DNA of 17,035 nucleotides from Zoogloeaceae bacterium (GTDB lineage Bacteria > Pseudomonadota > Gammaproteobacteria > Burkholderiales > Rhodocyclaceae). The notes below the pieces were generated by a model. That model was not told the origin of the DNA and did no database searches. It worked only from the letters and a program-made list of their open reading frames with translations. Made by a program: the position numbers and the translations under genes. Location of the stretch: assembly GCA_031290955.1 (NCBI GenBank), contig JAISLJ010000190.1, positions 1-17,035 of the forward strand, read 5' to 3'. This document shows positions 6,657 through 13,267 of this stretch, piece by piece. The first letter of the stretch is position 1, and every line of letters begins with the position of its first letter.

Positions 6657-7204
6657 TGCCCCAGAATTTCTTCGACGCGCTTGCCACGCTTGGCCGCGAT
6701 TTCCGCTGGCGTATTCACGCGGGAAAGACCATCCAGCGTGGCGCGCACGATGTTGTACGGATTCGTGGAGCCATGCGCCTTGGCCACCACGTTGGTGATG
6801 CCCACCACCTCGAAGACCGCGCGCATGGCGCCGCCCGCGATGATGCCCGTGCCGTCCGGCGCAGGCTGGATCATGACGTTGGTCGCGCCGTGGCGGCCCA
6901 TCACGGTGTGATGCACGGTGCCATTCTTGAGATTGACGCGAAACATCTTGCGCCGCGCTTCCTCAAAGCCTTTTTGCACTGCCACCGGCACTTCGCGGGA
7001 TTTCCCCTTGCCCATGCCGACGCCGCCATCGCCGTCGCCCACCACGGTGAGCGCCGCGAAGCCCAGAATGCGCCCGCCCTTCACCACCTTGGTGACGCGG
7101 TTGACCGAGACCATTTTTTCACGCAGGCCGTCGTCGCGTTCCTCGGACTGTTGCGGTTTCCTGCTGTTCGGCTTGCTGTTCGATTTCGCCATTTTTCCTG
7201 CCAT
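6653..7204 (-). CDS. rpsE: 30S ribosomal protein S5
   Basis: A 183-residue small-subunit protein at the mRNA entry side, involved in decoding accuracy; changes in it give spectinomycin resistance and ram phenotypes in E. coli. The double-stranded RNA-binding domain (about 25-90) includes VNRVTKVVKGGRILGFAALT and GDGDGGVGMGKGKSREVPVA. The C-terminal domain includes PAPDGTGIIAGGAMRAVFE and KAHGSTNPYNIVRATLDG. The first ~20 residues are a lysine/serine-rich extension compared with E. coli (167 residues), and a second ATG at codon 5 is an alternative start. It starts 2 nt after the rplR stop. Confidence 0.97.
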   Translation of the reverse strand: MAGKMAKSNSKPNSRKPQQSEERDDGLREKMVSVNRVTKVVKGGRILGFAALTVVGDGDGGVGMGKGKSREVPVAVQKGFEEARRKMFRVNLKNGTVHHTVMGRHGATNVMIQPAPDGTGIIAGGAMRAVFEVVGITNVVAKAHGSTNPYNIVRATLDGLSRVNTPAEIAAKRGKRVEEILGQ

Positions 7205-7206
7205 CC

Positions 7207-7563
7207 TCAGAATTTGAGACCGTTCTCACGCGCCGCCTCGGCCAGCGCCCGGACACGACCATGATACTGGAAACCGGAACGATCAAAAGCCACGCTCTCG
7301 ACCCCGGCGGCCTTGGCCCGTTCGGCGATCAGCCGACCGATGGCGGAGGCCGCCGCCGTGTTGCCGCCATTGGGCTGTGCCTTGCGCACATCCGCTTCCA
7401 GCGTGGAGGCGGAGGCCAGCACCTTGCCGCCACTGGCGTCGATCACTTGGGCGTAGATATGGGAATTCGTGCGATTCACGCACAGGCGCACAGCCTTCAA
7501 TTCCGCGATCTTGGCCCGCGCTCTGCGGGCGCGGCGCAAACGCGCCAGTTTCTTGTCAAGCAT
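7207..7563 (-). CDS. rplR: 50S ribosomal protein L18
   Basis: A 118-residue 5S rRNA-binding protein that helps dock the 5S particle with L5 and L25. Typical features are the basic N-terminus MLDKKLARLRRARRARAKI, the central SHIYAQVIDASGGKVLASAS, and the end FDRSGFQYHGRVRALAEAAR. AAGGTGA precedes the ATG by about 5 nt. It lies 8 nt after rplF and 2 nt before rpsE. Confidence 0.97.
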   Translation of the reverse strand: MLDKKLARLRRARRARAKIAELKAVRLCVNRTNSHIYAQVIDASGGKVLASASTLEADVRKAQPNGGNTAAASAIGRLIAERAKAAGVESVAFDRSGFQYHGRVRALAEAARENGLKF

Positions 7564-7571
7564 ATGTCACC

Positions 7572-8105
7572 TTATTTCTTTTTGGTTTCCTTGAGGACAA
7601 CCACTTCATCAGCATAGCGCACACCCTTGCCCTTGTAGGGTTCCGGTGCGCGATAGGCGCGCACTTCGGCGGCGACCTGGCCGACTTTCTGTTTGTCCAC
7701 GCCCTTGATGACGATCTCGGTTTGCGAAGGTGTTTCCACCTTCACCCCCGTCGGCATCCGGTGCTCGACCGGGTGGGAAAAGCCCAGCGTGAGATTGACT
7801 ACATCACCCTGCGCCTGGGCGCGATAGCCGACGCCGATCAAGGTCAGCCGTTTCTCGAAGCCCTTGGAGACACCCTGCACCATGTTGTTCAGGTTGGCGC
7901 GCACCGTGCCCCACAGGGCGGAAGCGTTCGCCGCCCCCGCCACGCTGGCGCAGACGATGGCGCTGCCTTCAACCTTCACATTCACAGCGGGATTCACCAG
8001 TGTCTTCAGGCTCCCCAAAGGACCCTTGACGACGATTTCCTCCGCGCCCACGTTCACTTCCACGCCTGCGGGCAGGGTGATTGGATTCTTGCCTACTCGG
8101 GACAT
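7572..8105 (-). CDS. rplF: 50S ribosomal protein L6
   Basis: A 177-residue protein of the factor-binding region near the sarcin-ricin loop, the same length as E. coli L6. It has the usual two similar alpha/beta domains: MSRVGKNPITLPAGVEV opens the first, and VTLPGYSHPVEH-type sequence (LTLGFSHPVEHRMPTGVKVE) with IKGVDKQKVGQVAAEVRAYR lies in the second. The family end is GKGVRYADEVVVLKETKKK. A long GGGGGGAGAAG ribosome binding site lies directly before the ATG, the strongest in the operon, which fits a protein needed in full stoichiometry. Confidence 0.97.
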   Translation of the reverse strand: MSRVGKNPITLPAGVEVNVGAEEIVVKGPLGSLKTLVNPAVNVKVEGSAIVCASVAGAANASALWGTVRANLNNMVQGVSKGFEKRLTLIGVGYRAQAQGDVVNLTLGFSHPVEHRMPTGVKVETPSQTEIVIKGVDKQKVGQVAAEVRAYRAPEPYKGKGVRYADEVVVLKETKKK

Positions 8106-8118
8106 TTCTTCTCCCCCC

Positions 8119-8517
8119 TTACGCCACGATGCAGAGCACTTCGCCGCCGACGTTGTCGGCGCGTGCCTTGCGGTCTGTCATCACGCCCTTCGGCGTCGAC
8201 ACGATGGCAATCCCCAGGCCGTTCATCACGCGGGGAATGTCGCCCGCACCCCGGTAAATCCGGAGACCTGGGCGCGAAACCCGCTCAATGCGCTCGATGA
8301 CCGGTCGCCCGGCATGATACTTGAGGGCGATTTCCAGCGTTGCCTTGTTGTTTTCAGTGGTCTTCACCACATAATCCCCGACGTAGCCCTCGTCCTTCAG
8401 CACGGCGGCAATTGCCGCCTTCAGCTTGGAGGCGGGCATCGTCACTGCGGATTTCTCCGCCATCTGGGCGTTGCGTATGCGAGTCAGCATATCCGCGATT
8501 GGATCGCTCATGGCCAT
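8119..8517 (-). CDS. rpsH: 30S ribosomal protein S8
   Basis: A 132-residue primary 16S rRNA-binding protein of the central domain; in E. coli it represses the spc operon at the rplX-rplE boundary. The N-terminus MAMSDPIADMLTRIRNAQ and the end GIAIVSTPKGVMTDRKAR are characteristic, with VSRPGLRIYRGAGDIPRVMN between. Two ATGs lie two codons apart. GAGGAG is 8 nt before the first and 14 nt before the second, so the first is preferred. Gaps are 18 nt from rpsN and 13 nt to rplF. Confidence 0.97.
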   Translation of the reverse strand: MAMSDPIADMLTRIRNAQMAEKSAVTMPASKLKAAIAAVLKDEGYVGDYVVKTTENNKATLEIALKYHAGRPVIERIERVSRPGLRIYRGAGDIPRVMNGLGIAIVSTPKGVMTDRKARADNVGGEVLCIVA

Positions 8518-8535
8518 ATTTGTTTCTCCTCGGGC

Positions 8536-8841
8536 TTACCAGCTTGCCTTGACGACGCCGGGAATCTGGCCCTCGAAGGCCAGTTCGCGGATCTTGTTGC
8601 GGCACATGCCGAACTTGCGGAACACGCCGCGCGGACGCCCGGTAAGCTGGCAGCGGTTGCGCAGCCGGGAAGGGTTCGCGTTGCGGGGAAGCCGTTGCAA
8701 CCGCAGGCGGGCGGAATAGCGTTCGGTATCCGAGAGACTTGTATCCTGAATGATCGCCAGGAGCGCGGCGCGTTTCTTCGCGTATTGCGCCACCAGGGCG
8801 CGACGTTTTTCTTCACGGTTGATGAGGGCAAGTTTCGCCAT
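8536..8841 (-). CDS. rpsN: 30S ribosomal protein S14, zinc-free form
   Basis: A 101-residue head protein of the 30S subunit. Its length and N-terminus (MAKLALINREEKRRALVAQY) mark the long C-minus type of most proteobacteria, not the short zinc-binding type. The C-terminal core NRCQLTGRPRGVFRKFGMCR and the end GQIPGVVKASW are family signatures, and the CXXC pairs of the zinc form are incomplete. It follows rplE after 7 nt. The combination of a zinc-free S14 with zinc-type S4 and L36 in one operon is noted separately. Confidence 0.97.
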   Translation of the reverse strand: MAKLALINREEKRRALVAQYAKKRAALLAIIQDTSLSDTERYSARLRLQRLPRNANPSRLRNRCQLTGRPRGVFRKFGMCRNKIRELAFEGQIPGVVKASW

Positions 8842-8848
8842 GTCGTCC

Positions 8849-9388
8849 TCAATTCTTGAAAGGGAATTTGAAGGCGCCGAGGAGCGCCTTCGCTTCCTCG
8901 TCGGTCTTCGCGGTCGTGCTGATGCTGATGTTCATCCCGCGCAAGGCATCCACCTTGTCATACTCGATTTCCGGGAAGACAATCTGCTCCTTCACACCCA
9001 TGTTGTAGTTGCCGCGACCATCAAACCCCTTGCCCGCCACACCGCGGAAGTCACGCACACGCGGCAGGGCAATATTGATGAGGCGATCCAGAAATTCATA
9101 CATGCGCGGTCCGCGCAGCGTTACCATGCAGCCGATCGGGTAGCCATCGCGAATCTTGAAACCGGCGATGGATTTCTTTGCCTTCGTCACCACCGGCTTT
9201 TGTCCGGCGATCCGGCGCATGTCGCCCACGGCGTTTTCCAGCACCTTCTTGTCCGCGACCGCCTCGCCCACACCCATGTTGAGCGTGACCTTGGTGATGC
9301 GCGGCACTTCCATAACGGATTTGTAGCCGAAGCGCCGTTGCAACTCCGGGGCCACATCCTTCCTGTATTGTTCCTGCAAACGCGCCAT
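8849..9388 (-). CDS. rplE: 50S ribosomal protein L5
   Basis: A 179-residue 5S rRNA-binding protein of the central protuberance that touches P-site tRNA and S13; same length as E. coli L5. Diagnostic blocks are MARLQEQYRKDVAPELQRRF, then PRITKVTLNMGVGEAVADKK, then GQKPVVTKAKKSIAGFKIRD, then YPIGCMVTLRGPRMYEFLDR, and the end KALLGAFKFPFKN. It starts 3 nt after rplX. In E. coli this start region is the S8 repressor target; I did not find a clear copy of that structure by eye. Confidence 0.97.
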   Translation of the reverse strand: MARLQEQYRKDVAPELQRRFGYKSVMEVPRITKVTLNMGVGEAVADKKVLENAVGDMRRIAGQKPVVTKAKKSIAGFKIRDGYPIGCMVTLRGPRMYEFLDRLINIALPRVRDFRGVAGKGFDGRGNYNMGVKEQIVFPEIEYDKVDALRGMNISISTTAKTDEEAKALLGAFKFPFKN

Positions 9389-9391
9389 GCT

Positions 9392-9727
9392 TTACACCTT
9401 CACCAGTTCGCCATTCGATTTGAAAACGCGGCGGCGCACGAGCTTCTTGCGACCGTCCTCAACCTCTTCCACCTGGATGCGGATCTTGTCCGCCTTGCCG
9501 GTTGCCGGATTGAAGATCGCCACATTGGAAATGTGAATGGGCAGCGCCTTGTCAATGATGCCCCCGGCAATGCCCCGCGTGGGATTGGGCTTCACATGCT
9601 TCCTGGCCACATTCACGCCCTCAACGATCACATGCTCGGCATCAATACGCGCCGTCACGGTGCCGCGCCTGTCCTTGTTCTTTCCGGCGATGACGATCAC
9701 CTCGTCACCCTTGCGAATCTTTTCCAT
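9392..9727 (-). CDS. rplX: 50S ribosomal protein L24
   Basis: A 111-residue early-assembly initiator protein that binds the 5' domain of 23S rRNA, a little longer than the E. coli form (104). The KOW motif is near the N-terminus (KIRKGDEVIVIAGKNKDRRG), followed by VIVEGVNVARKHVKPNPTRG and IDKALPIHISNVAIFNPATG. AGGAG is about 5-8 nt before the ATG. It lies 11 nt after rplN. Confidence 0.97.
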   Translation of the reverse strand: MEKIRKGDEVIVIAGKNKDRRGTVTARIDAEHVIVEGVNVARKHVKPNPTRGIAGGIIDKALPIHISNVAIFNPATGKADKIRIQVEEVEDGRKKLVRRRVFKSNGELVKV

Positions 9728-9738
9728 GAGGAGTCTCC

Positions 9739-10107
9739 TTACAACACTTCCGGCGCGAGCGACACGATCTTCATGTAGCGCTCGGTACGCAACTCGCGCG
9801 TTACCGGCCCGAAGATGCGGGTGCCGATCGGCTCCAGCTTGTTGTTCAAGAGCACTGCGGCGTTGTTGTCGAACTTCACCAGGGAGCCGTCCGGACGACG
9901 CACTCCCTTGGCGGTACGCACCACCACGGCGCTATAGATATCGCCCTTCTTGACGCGCCCACGCGGGGCGGCATCCTTGACGCTCACCTTGATGACATCG
10001 CCGATGCCCGCATAGCGCCGCTTGGAGCCGCCGAGCACCTTGATACACATCACTGAACGCGCGCCGGTATTGTCGGCCACATCCAGAACCGTCTGCATTT
10101 GAATCAT
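9739..10107 (-). CDS. rplN: 50S ribosomal protein L14
   Basis: A 122-residue beta-barrel protein that forms intersubunit bridges with 16S rRNA helix 14 and binds the silencing factor RsfS. Signatures are MIQMQTVLDVADNTGARSVM, then CIKVLGGSKRRYAGIGDVIK, then GRVKKGDIYSAVVVRTAKGV, and the end FGPVTRELRTERYMKIVSLA. GGAG lies 11 nt before the first ATG; a second in-frame ATG (MQTVLD) three codons later is less likely. It is the first gene of the cluster here, with its own promoter and leader, because rpsQ and the rest of the S10 operon do not precede it. Confidence 0.97.
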   Translation of the reverse strand: MIQMQTVLDVADNTGARSVMCIKVLGGSKRRYAGIGDVIKVSVKDAAPRGRVKKGDIYSAVVVRTAKGVRRPDGSLVKFDNNAAVLLNNKLEPIGTRIFGPVTRELRTERYMKIVSLAPEVL

Positions 10108-10129
10108 TTGTAGTCAAACTCCAACTTAT

Positions 10130-10142
10130 TCCGCTGGGCGGA
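10130..10142 (-). promoter_or_regulatory. Small hairpin in the rplN leader
   Basis: The leader transcript contains a perfect 5-bp stem TCCGC/GCGGA with a 3-base loop, about 22 nt upstream of the rplN start and just before the GGAG. The leader is about 110 nt long and also holds two G-rich repeats (CTGCGGGTT and TTGCGGGGTT). No regulatory protein can be named from the sequence. Confidence 0.35.
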
Positions 10143-10224
10143 TAGTCTTGGACCCCGTCAGGGAGAACCCCGCAACCTAGGAACACCAACCCGCAGCAGA
10201 AAGGTCACGGAAACAAGGCTGCGG

Positions 10225-10253
10225 ATTCTAGCAGGCTATTTTTCCTTGCGCAA
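10225..10253 (-). promoter_or_regulatory. Sigma70-type promoter of the spc-alpha operon
   Basis: On the minus strand TTGCGC (10253-10248) and TAGAAT (10230-10225) are separated by exactly 17 nt. The -10 box matches TATAAT at five of six positions, and the spacer is A-rich then CTGC before the -10. Transcription would begin near 10218, giving a leader of about 110 nt before rplN. It is the only good promoter seen upstream of the cluster, in the correct orientation. Confidence 0.8.
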
Positions 10254-10342
10254 GGGTTTTTGGGAAATATTTTCGTCCCGTACCACAACGCCTACTGGAA
10301 TGAAGCCGGGGGATGAGGCGTTCCAAGGATGGAAAGGGTGTA

Positions 10343-10378
10343 TGGATTGCCGTGTCGCTACGCTCCTCGCAATGACGA
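10343..10378 (-). repeat. REP/BIME-like palindromic unit 1
   Basis: On the minus strand it starts TCGTCATTGCGAGGAGCG and ends GGCAATCCA. This is the well-known dispersed type of bacterial extragenic repeat (outer arms CATTGCGAG and GCAATCCA with a variable inner palindrome around AGCGTAGCG). A related pair lies at 10551-10620. Confidence 0.75.
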
Positions 10379-10550
10379 CAGCGCCGCCCAAAGCGCCGTC
10401 CAGGTGTTGAGCAGCTAAAAAGCATGCAGGAATAGAGCAGCAGGCGGAGACACAGAAAAACCACCCTTTACCTGCCGCCCCACCTTTGGAATCATCCGCA
10501 ATGGCGAGGCAAGCGCCAGCGGAAATATCGCAAACCGCCAAATCCTCGGT

Positions 10551-10581
10551 ATTGCGAGGGCCGCAGGCCCGTGGCAATCCA
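10551..10581 (+). repeat. REP/BIME-like palindromic unit 2
   Basis: It runs ATTGCGAGGGCCGCAGGCCC then GTGGCAATCCA. The inner GGGCC-GCA-GGCCC is a perfect hairpin, and the outer arms match unit 1. It faces unit 3 head to head across a 9-bp GC-rich linker. Confidence 0.75.
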
Positions 10582-10590
10582 TACGGCGCG

Positions 10591-10620
10591 TGGATTGCTT
10601 CGCTTCGCTCGCAGTGACGA
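10591..10620 (-). repeat. REP/BIME-like palindromic unit 3
   Basis: It runs TGGATTGCTTCGCTTCGCTC then GCAGTGACGA on the plus strand, the opposite orientation to unit 2. Together the two form an inverted pair (GGCAATCCA, 9 bp, TGGATTGC), the BIME-like arrangement. Confidence 0.75.
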
Positions 10621-10739
10621 GGATTTTAATCAGAAGTTCCCCAGAAAAGCCGCCCGGCTTCCTGGAAAACACGCGGCGCACTTGACGCCGCAACGATTGC
10701 GCCCCATGCTGCGAGCTTTTTGGGAAGCATGCACAGCAC

Positions 10740-11639
10740 ATGGACGATCCAAAGGCGCACCCAGCCGCCCGCTTTTCTCCGGCGCTCCTGGCGCTGTTGC
10801 TGGCCGTGGCCTTGTTCTGGGGCCTGAACTGGCCGGTGATGAAGATTGCGGTGCAAGAAATCCCGCCGTTCGGGTTTCGCGGCTTCTCCTTGCTCCTGGG
10901 GGGATTGGGGCTGCTCGGCATTGCCCGCGCCCGCAGCCCGCACTATTTGCCGCCCCAAGGGAAATGGCGCGTCCTGGGCTGGATTTCGCTCGTCAACATC
11001 AGCGCCTGGAACGCCTTCAGCATCTACGCCATCACGCTCCTGCCTTCCGGACGGGCGGCGCTCCTGGGATACACCATGCCCGTGTGGAGCCTGCTCCTCT
11101 CCGTCCTGTGGCTGCGCGAAACCCTCACCCGGCGCGGCATAGCCGGGCTGGCCCTGGGGGCGCTGGGCATCTTTTTCATGTTGGGGGCGGAGATCGTCGC
11201 GCTTTCGGGCGCGCCGCTGGGCGTCGTCCTGATGCTGGTGGCCGCCTTCAGTTGGGCGCTGGGCATTGTCTCCATCAAGCGCTTTCCCATCGCCATGTCC
11301 TCGATCGCCTTTTCCGGCTGGATGATGGTCCTGGGCGGCTTGCCCGTCGCGCTCCTCTCCTTGCTGCTGGAATGGTCGCGCTGGCGTCTGCCGGGCTTCT
11401 GGCCTGCGGCGGGATTCTTCTACAACGTGTTCGTGACCGTGATGTTCTGCTACTGGGCCTGGAACTACATCGTCCTGCGCCTGCCGGTGGCGGTCTCGTC
11501 GCTCTCTTCGCTGCTCGTGCCGCTGATCGGCGTCCTGGGCGGCATGCTGCTGCTCGGGGAAAAACCGGGATGGGGCGAAGCCCTGGGAACGCTCTGCATC
11601 CTCGGCGCGGTGGCAACGGTGGCCTTCGGGCGGCGCTAG
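10740..11639 (+). CDS. EamA/DMT-family permease
   Basis: A 299-residue membrane protein with about ten hydrophobic segments arranged as two EamA repeats (about residues 15-145 and 155-297), the drug/metabolite transporter fold. Typical elements are FWGLNWPVMKIA in helix 1, the SGRAALLGYTMPVW segment and WLRETLTRRGIAGLALGALG in the first repeat, and SSLSSLLVPLIGVLGGMLLL then GEKPGWGEALGT in the second. Family members export or import amino acids, nucleosides or small drugs; the substrate cannot be told from sequence. The ATG is preceded by GGGAAG at about 12 nt, slightly long spacing. It is the first gene on the plus strand and is divergent from the ribosomal operon. The GH3 gene follows 110 nt later. 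Confidence 0.88.
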   Translation: MDDPKAHPAARFSPALLALLLAVALFWGLNWPVMKIAVQEIPPFGFRGFSLLLGGLGLLGIARARSPHYLPPQGKWRVLGWISLVNISAWNAFSIYAITLLPSGRAALLGYTMPVWSLLLSVLWLRETLTRRGIAGLALGALGIFFMLGAEIVALSGAPLGVVLMLVAAFSWALGIVSIKRFPIAMSSIAFSGWMMVLGGLPVALLSLLLEWSRWRLPGFWPAAGFFYNVFVTVMFCYWAWNYIVLRLPVAVSSLSSLLVPLIGVLGGMLLLGEKPGWGEALGTLCILGAVATVAFGRR

Positions 11640-11653
11640 CGCGGGCGGACAGT

Positions 11654-11693
11654 TTCACACTCGCTTCACACAGGCTTCATCCTGGCTTTCCCG
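11654..11693 (+). promoter_or_regulatory. Four direct repeats at 11-bp spacing, likely response-regulator operator
   Basis: TTCACAC (11654), TTCACAC (11665), TTCATCC (11676) and TTTCCCG (11687) start exactly 11 bp apart, and the 4-bp spacers of the middle units resemble each other (AGGC, TGGC). OmpR/PhoB-type response regulators bind head-to-tail on 11-bp repeats. A TATCCT at 11713-11718 could be the -10, with the last repeat covering the -35 position. The GH3 start is at 11750. The regulator is not identified. Confidence 0.5.
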
Positions 11694-11749
11694 GCAATTC
11701 ACATGGCGCGTCTATCCTTCTTCCTGCCCTGAAACAACCGGAGAAGGAA

Positions 11750-13162
11750 ATGAAAGATTCATCCGTACAACCCGGCCGCCTGATCCAGGCCCTGCAAACG
11801 ATCCGGGCGCTGGCACGGCGCTGGCCCTTTCCTGCCCTCACGCGCCTTGCGCTCGCCTGGATACCGCTTGCCCTCTGCTTTTTCCTGCTGCAATACTTCA
11901 AGCAGCCGCTCCTCTATATCTGGCGTCCCGTGGAAACTCCGCTGTTGCTCTTGGCGGCGGTGCTCGGCGTCTGGCTTGCCCGGCGGACGCGGCGCACGGA
12001 AGCCCGGCGCTGGCGACGCTGGGAAGCGAGCCTGCGCCTTGGACTCTGGCTTATGGTCGGCGGCTTCGTCCTGGGCGGGGAAGCCTGGTTTCTCTGGCAA
12101 AAGCACACGGTGCTCGCGGGCAGCGTCGCGTTGGAGCGCATGGGACAGCATTTCGTCGTCGGCTTTCGCGATTTCGAGGAAGTGCGGCCACTGGCCGAGC
12201 GCGGCCTGATCGGCGGCATCTATCTGGGCAAGCGCAATCTGCGCGGTGAGAGTGTCGCCGGGCTGCGCGCGAAAATCGACGCGCTCCAGGCGCTGCGCCG
12301 CAAGGCCAACCTGCCGCCGCTCTTCGTGATGGCCGACCAGGAAGGCGGCATCGTCTCCCACCTTTCGCCGCTGGTCGAAGCCCAGCCTGCCCTCGCCACG
12401 CTCGTCTCGGACGGCGGCCCGGAAACACTGGAAGAACGCGCCCACGCCTACGGCCAGCGCCAAGGGGCCGCTCTCGCGGCACTGGGCGTCAATATGAACC
12501 TCGCCCCGGTAGTCGACCTGAAACCGGCGCAAGACCGCGACTGGCGCGACCGGCACACACGGATCGACCGCCGCGCCATCGCCGCCGACCCGCGCATCGT
12601 GGAACGTGTGGCCTCGGCCTATGGTCGGGGACTCGCGGCGCATGGCATCCTGCCGACGGTCAAGCATTTTCCTGGCCTGCGCGCGGTACGGGCGGATACG
12701 CACCTCGTCCCCGCAACTCTTGCGCTTTCGCCAGAGGAACAACAAGAAGATTGGCTGCCCTTCCGCGAAGTCACCGCCCGCACGGGCGCGGCGATGATGC
12801 TGGCGCACGTGCGCCTGCCGGAGATCGACCCGGAGCGCCCGGCCTCCCTTTCCCGCGTGCTGGTGCAAGAGGTGCTGCGCAGCAAAAAGAAGGGCGGTTG
12901 GAATTATCAGGGACTGCTCATCACCGACGATCTCAACATGGGCGCGGTCTACGCCGATGGCATCGGCCTTGCCGCCACCCGCGCCCTTGATGCCGGCGTG
13001 GATTTGATCCTGATTTCCTACGACCCGGACCAATATTATCCAGCGCTCTGCCAAGCCGCAAAAAGCTGGCGACAAAACCAAATCGGCATCCTCCGCGAAG
13101 CCGAAAGCGCCCAACGTGTCCTGCAAACGGCAATGGCCCTTCGGACGGAAAAACCTTTATAA
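11750..13162 (+). CDS. Membrane-anchored family 3 glycoside hydrolase (NagZ-like)
   Basis: 470 residues from an ATG with GGAGAAGGAA directly before it. Three hydrophobic helices (about 29-50, 60-77 and 95-116) precede the catalytic domain (about 125-465), so it is probably anchored in the inner membrane; the topology is not certain. The domain shows the GH3 motifs: DQEGG (196-200), KHFPG (305-309), the D316-T-H318 dyad that acts as acid/base in NagZ, and ITDDLNMG with the presumed nucleophile D393. NagZ removes terminal N-acetylglucosamine from muropeptides during cell-wall recycling, but NagZ is soluble and has KHFPGHG, whereas this has KHFPGLR. It probably belongs to a related GH3 branch with uncertain substrate. 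The open frame extends upstream through the EamA gene, but that part is a shadow. A terminator follows. Confidence 0.85.
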   Translation: MKDSSVQPGRLIQALQTIRALARRWPFPALTRLALAWIPLALCFFLLQYFKQPLLYIWRPVETPLLLLAAVLGVWLARRTRRTEARRWRRWEASLRLGLWLMVGGFVLGGEAWFLWQKHTVLAGSVALERMGQHFVVGFRDFEEVRPLAERGLIGGIYLGKRNLRGESVAGLRAKIDALQALRRKANLPPLFVMADQEGGIVSHLSPLVEAQPALATLVSDGGPETLEERAHAYGQRQGAALAALGVNMNLAPVVDLKPAQDRDWRDRHTRIDRRAIAADPRIVERVASAYGRGLAAHGILPTVKHFPGLRAVRADTHLVPATLALSPEEQQEDWLPFREVTARTGAAMMLAHVRLPEIDPERPASLSRVLVQEVLRSKKKGGWNYQGLLITDDLNMGAVYADGIGLAATRALDAGVDLILISYDPDQYYPALCQAAKSWRQNQIGILREAESAQRVLQTAMALRTEKPL

Positions 13163-13217
13163 GAAGCCGTTCAAAGTCTTCGCAACAGCAGAGCGAGAAA
13201 GGCAAAGAGGACGAACT

Positions 13218-13245
13218 GCAAGCTGGAATTGAGCTTGCGGTTTTT
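13218..13245 (+). terminator. Rho-independent terminator after the GH3 gene
   Basis: GCAAGCT (13218-13224) pairs perfectly with AGCTTGC (13232-13238) across a 7-base loop. It is followed by GG and TTTTT (13241-13245). It lies 56 nt after the GH3 stop in the convergent gap before yciB. Confidence 0.75.
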
Positions 13246-13260
13246 CAAAGAAACTTTGAA
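13244..13260. repeat. Perfect inverted repeat in the convergent gap
   Basis: TTCAAAG, AAA, CTTTGAA forms a 7-bp stem with a 3-base loop, overlapping the T-run of the preceding terminator and ending 8 bp before the yciB stop. It may strengthen termination of either gene, but no T-run follows it on the minus strand, so its role is uncertain. Confidence 0.5.
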
Positions 13261-13267
13261 CAGCTTC

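Larger units (their letters stand above)
10108..10739. other. 632-bp gene-free divergent region between rplN and the EamA gene
   Basis: No convincing gene lies here. It contains the spc promoter and leader at the left, a 7-bp inverted repeat (10287-10293 with 10316-10322), three REP-like units, and an imperfect AAGCC/GGCTT hairpin near 10645-10660. Frames across it translate the palindromic repeats and are not protein-like. A TTGACG near 10682 could be a weak -35 for the rightward gene, but no good -10 follows at the right distance. Confidence 0.6.

Noticed and set aside
10244..10260. Palindrome CCTTGCGCAAGG followed by TTTTT as a plus-strand terminator
   Set aside because: No plus-strand gene ends there, the usable stem is only about 4 bp, and the element coincides with the -35 region of the leftward promoter.
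10236..10577. Minus-strand ORFs of 78-113 codons in the spacer
   Set aside because: They translate the REP-like palindromes and have no start signals; typical false genes at such repeats.
10571..11749. Upstream extension of the GH3 open frame to 863 codons
   Set aside because: This part overlaps the EamA gene in another frame and starts inside a palindromic repeat; the ATG at 11750 has a strong ribosome binding site.
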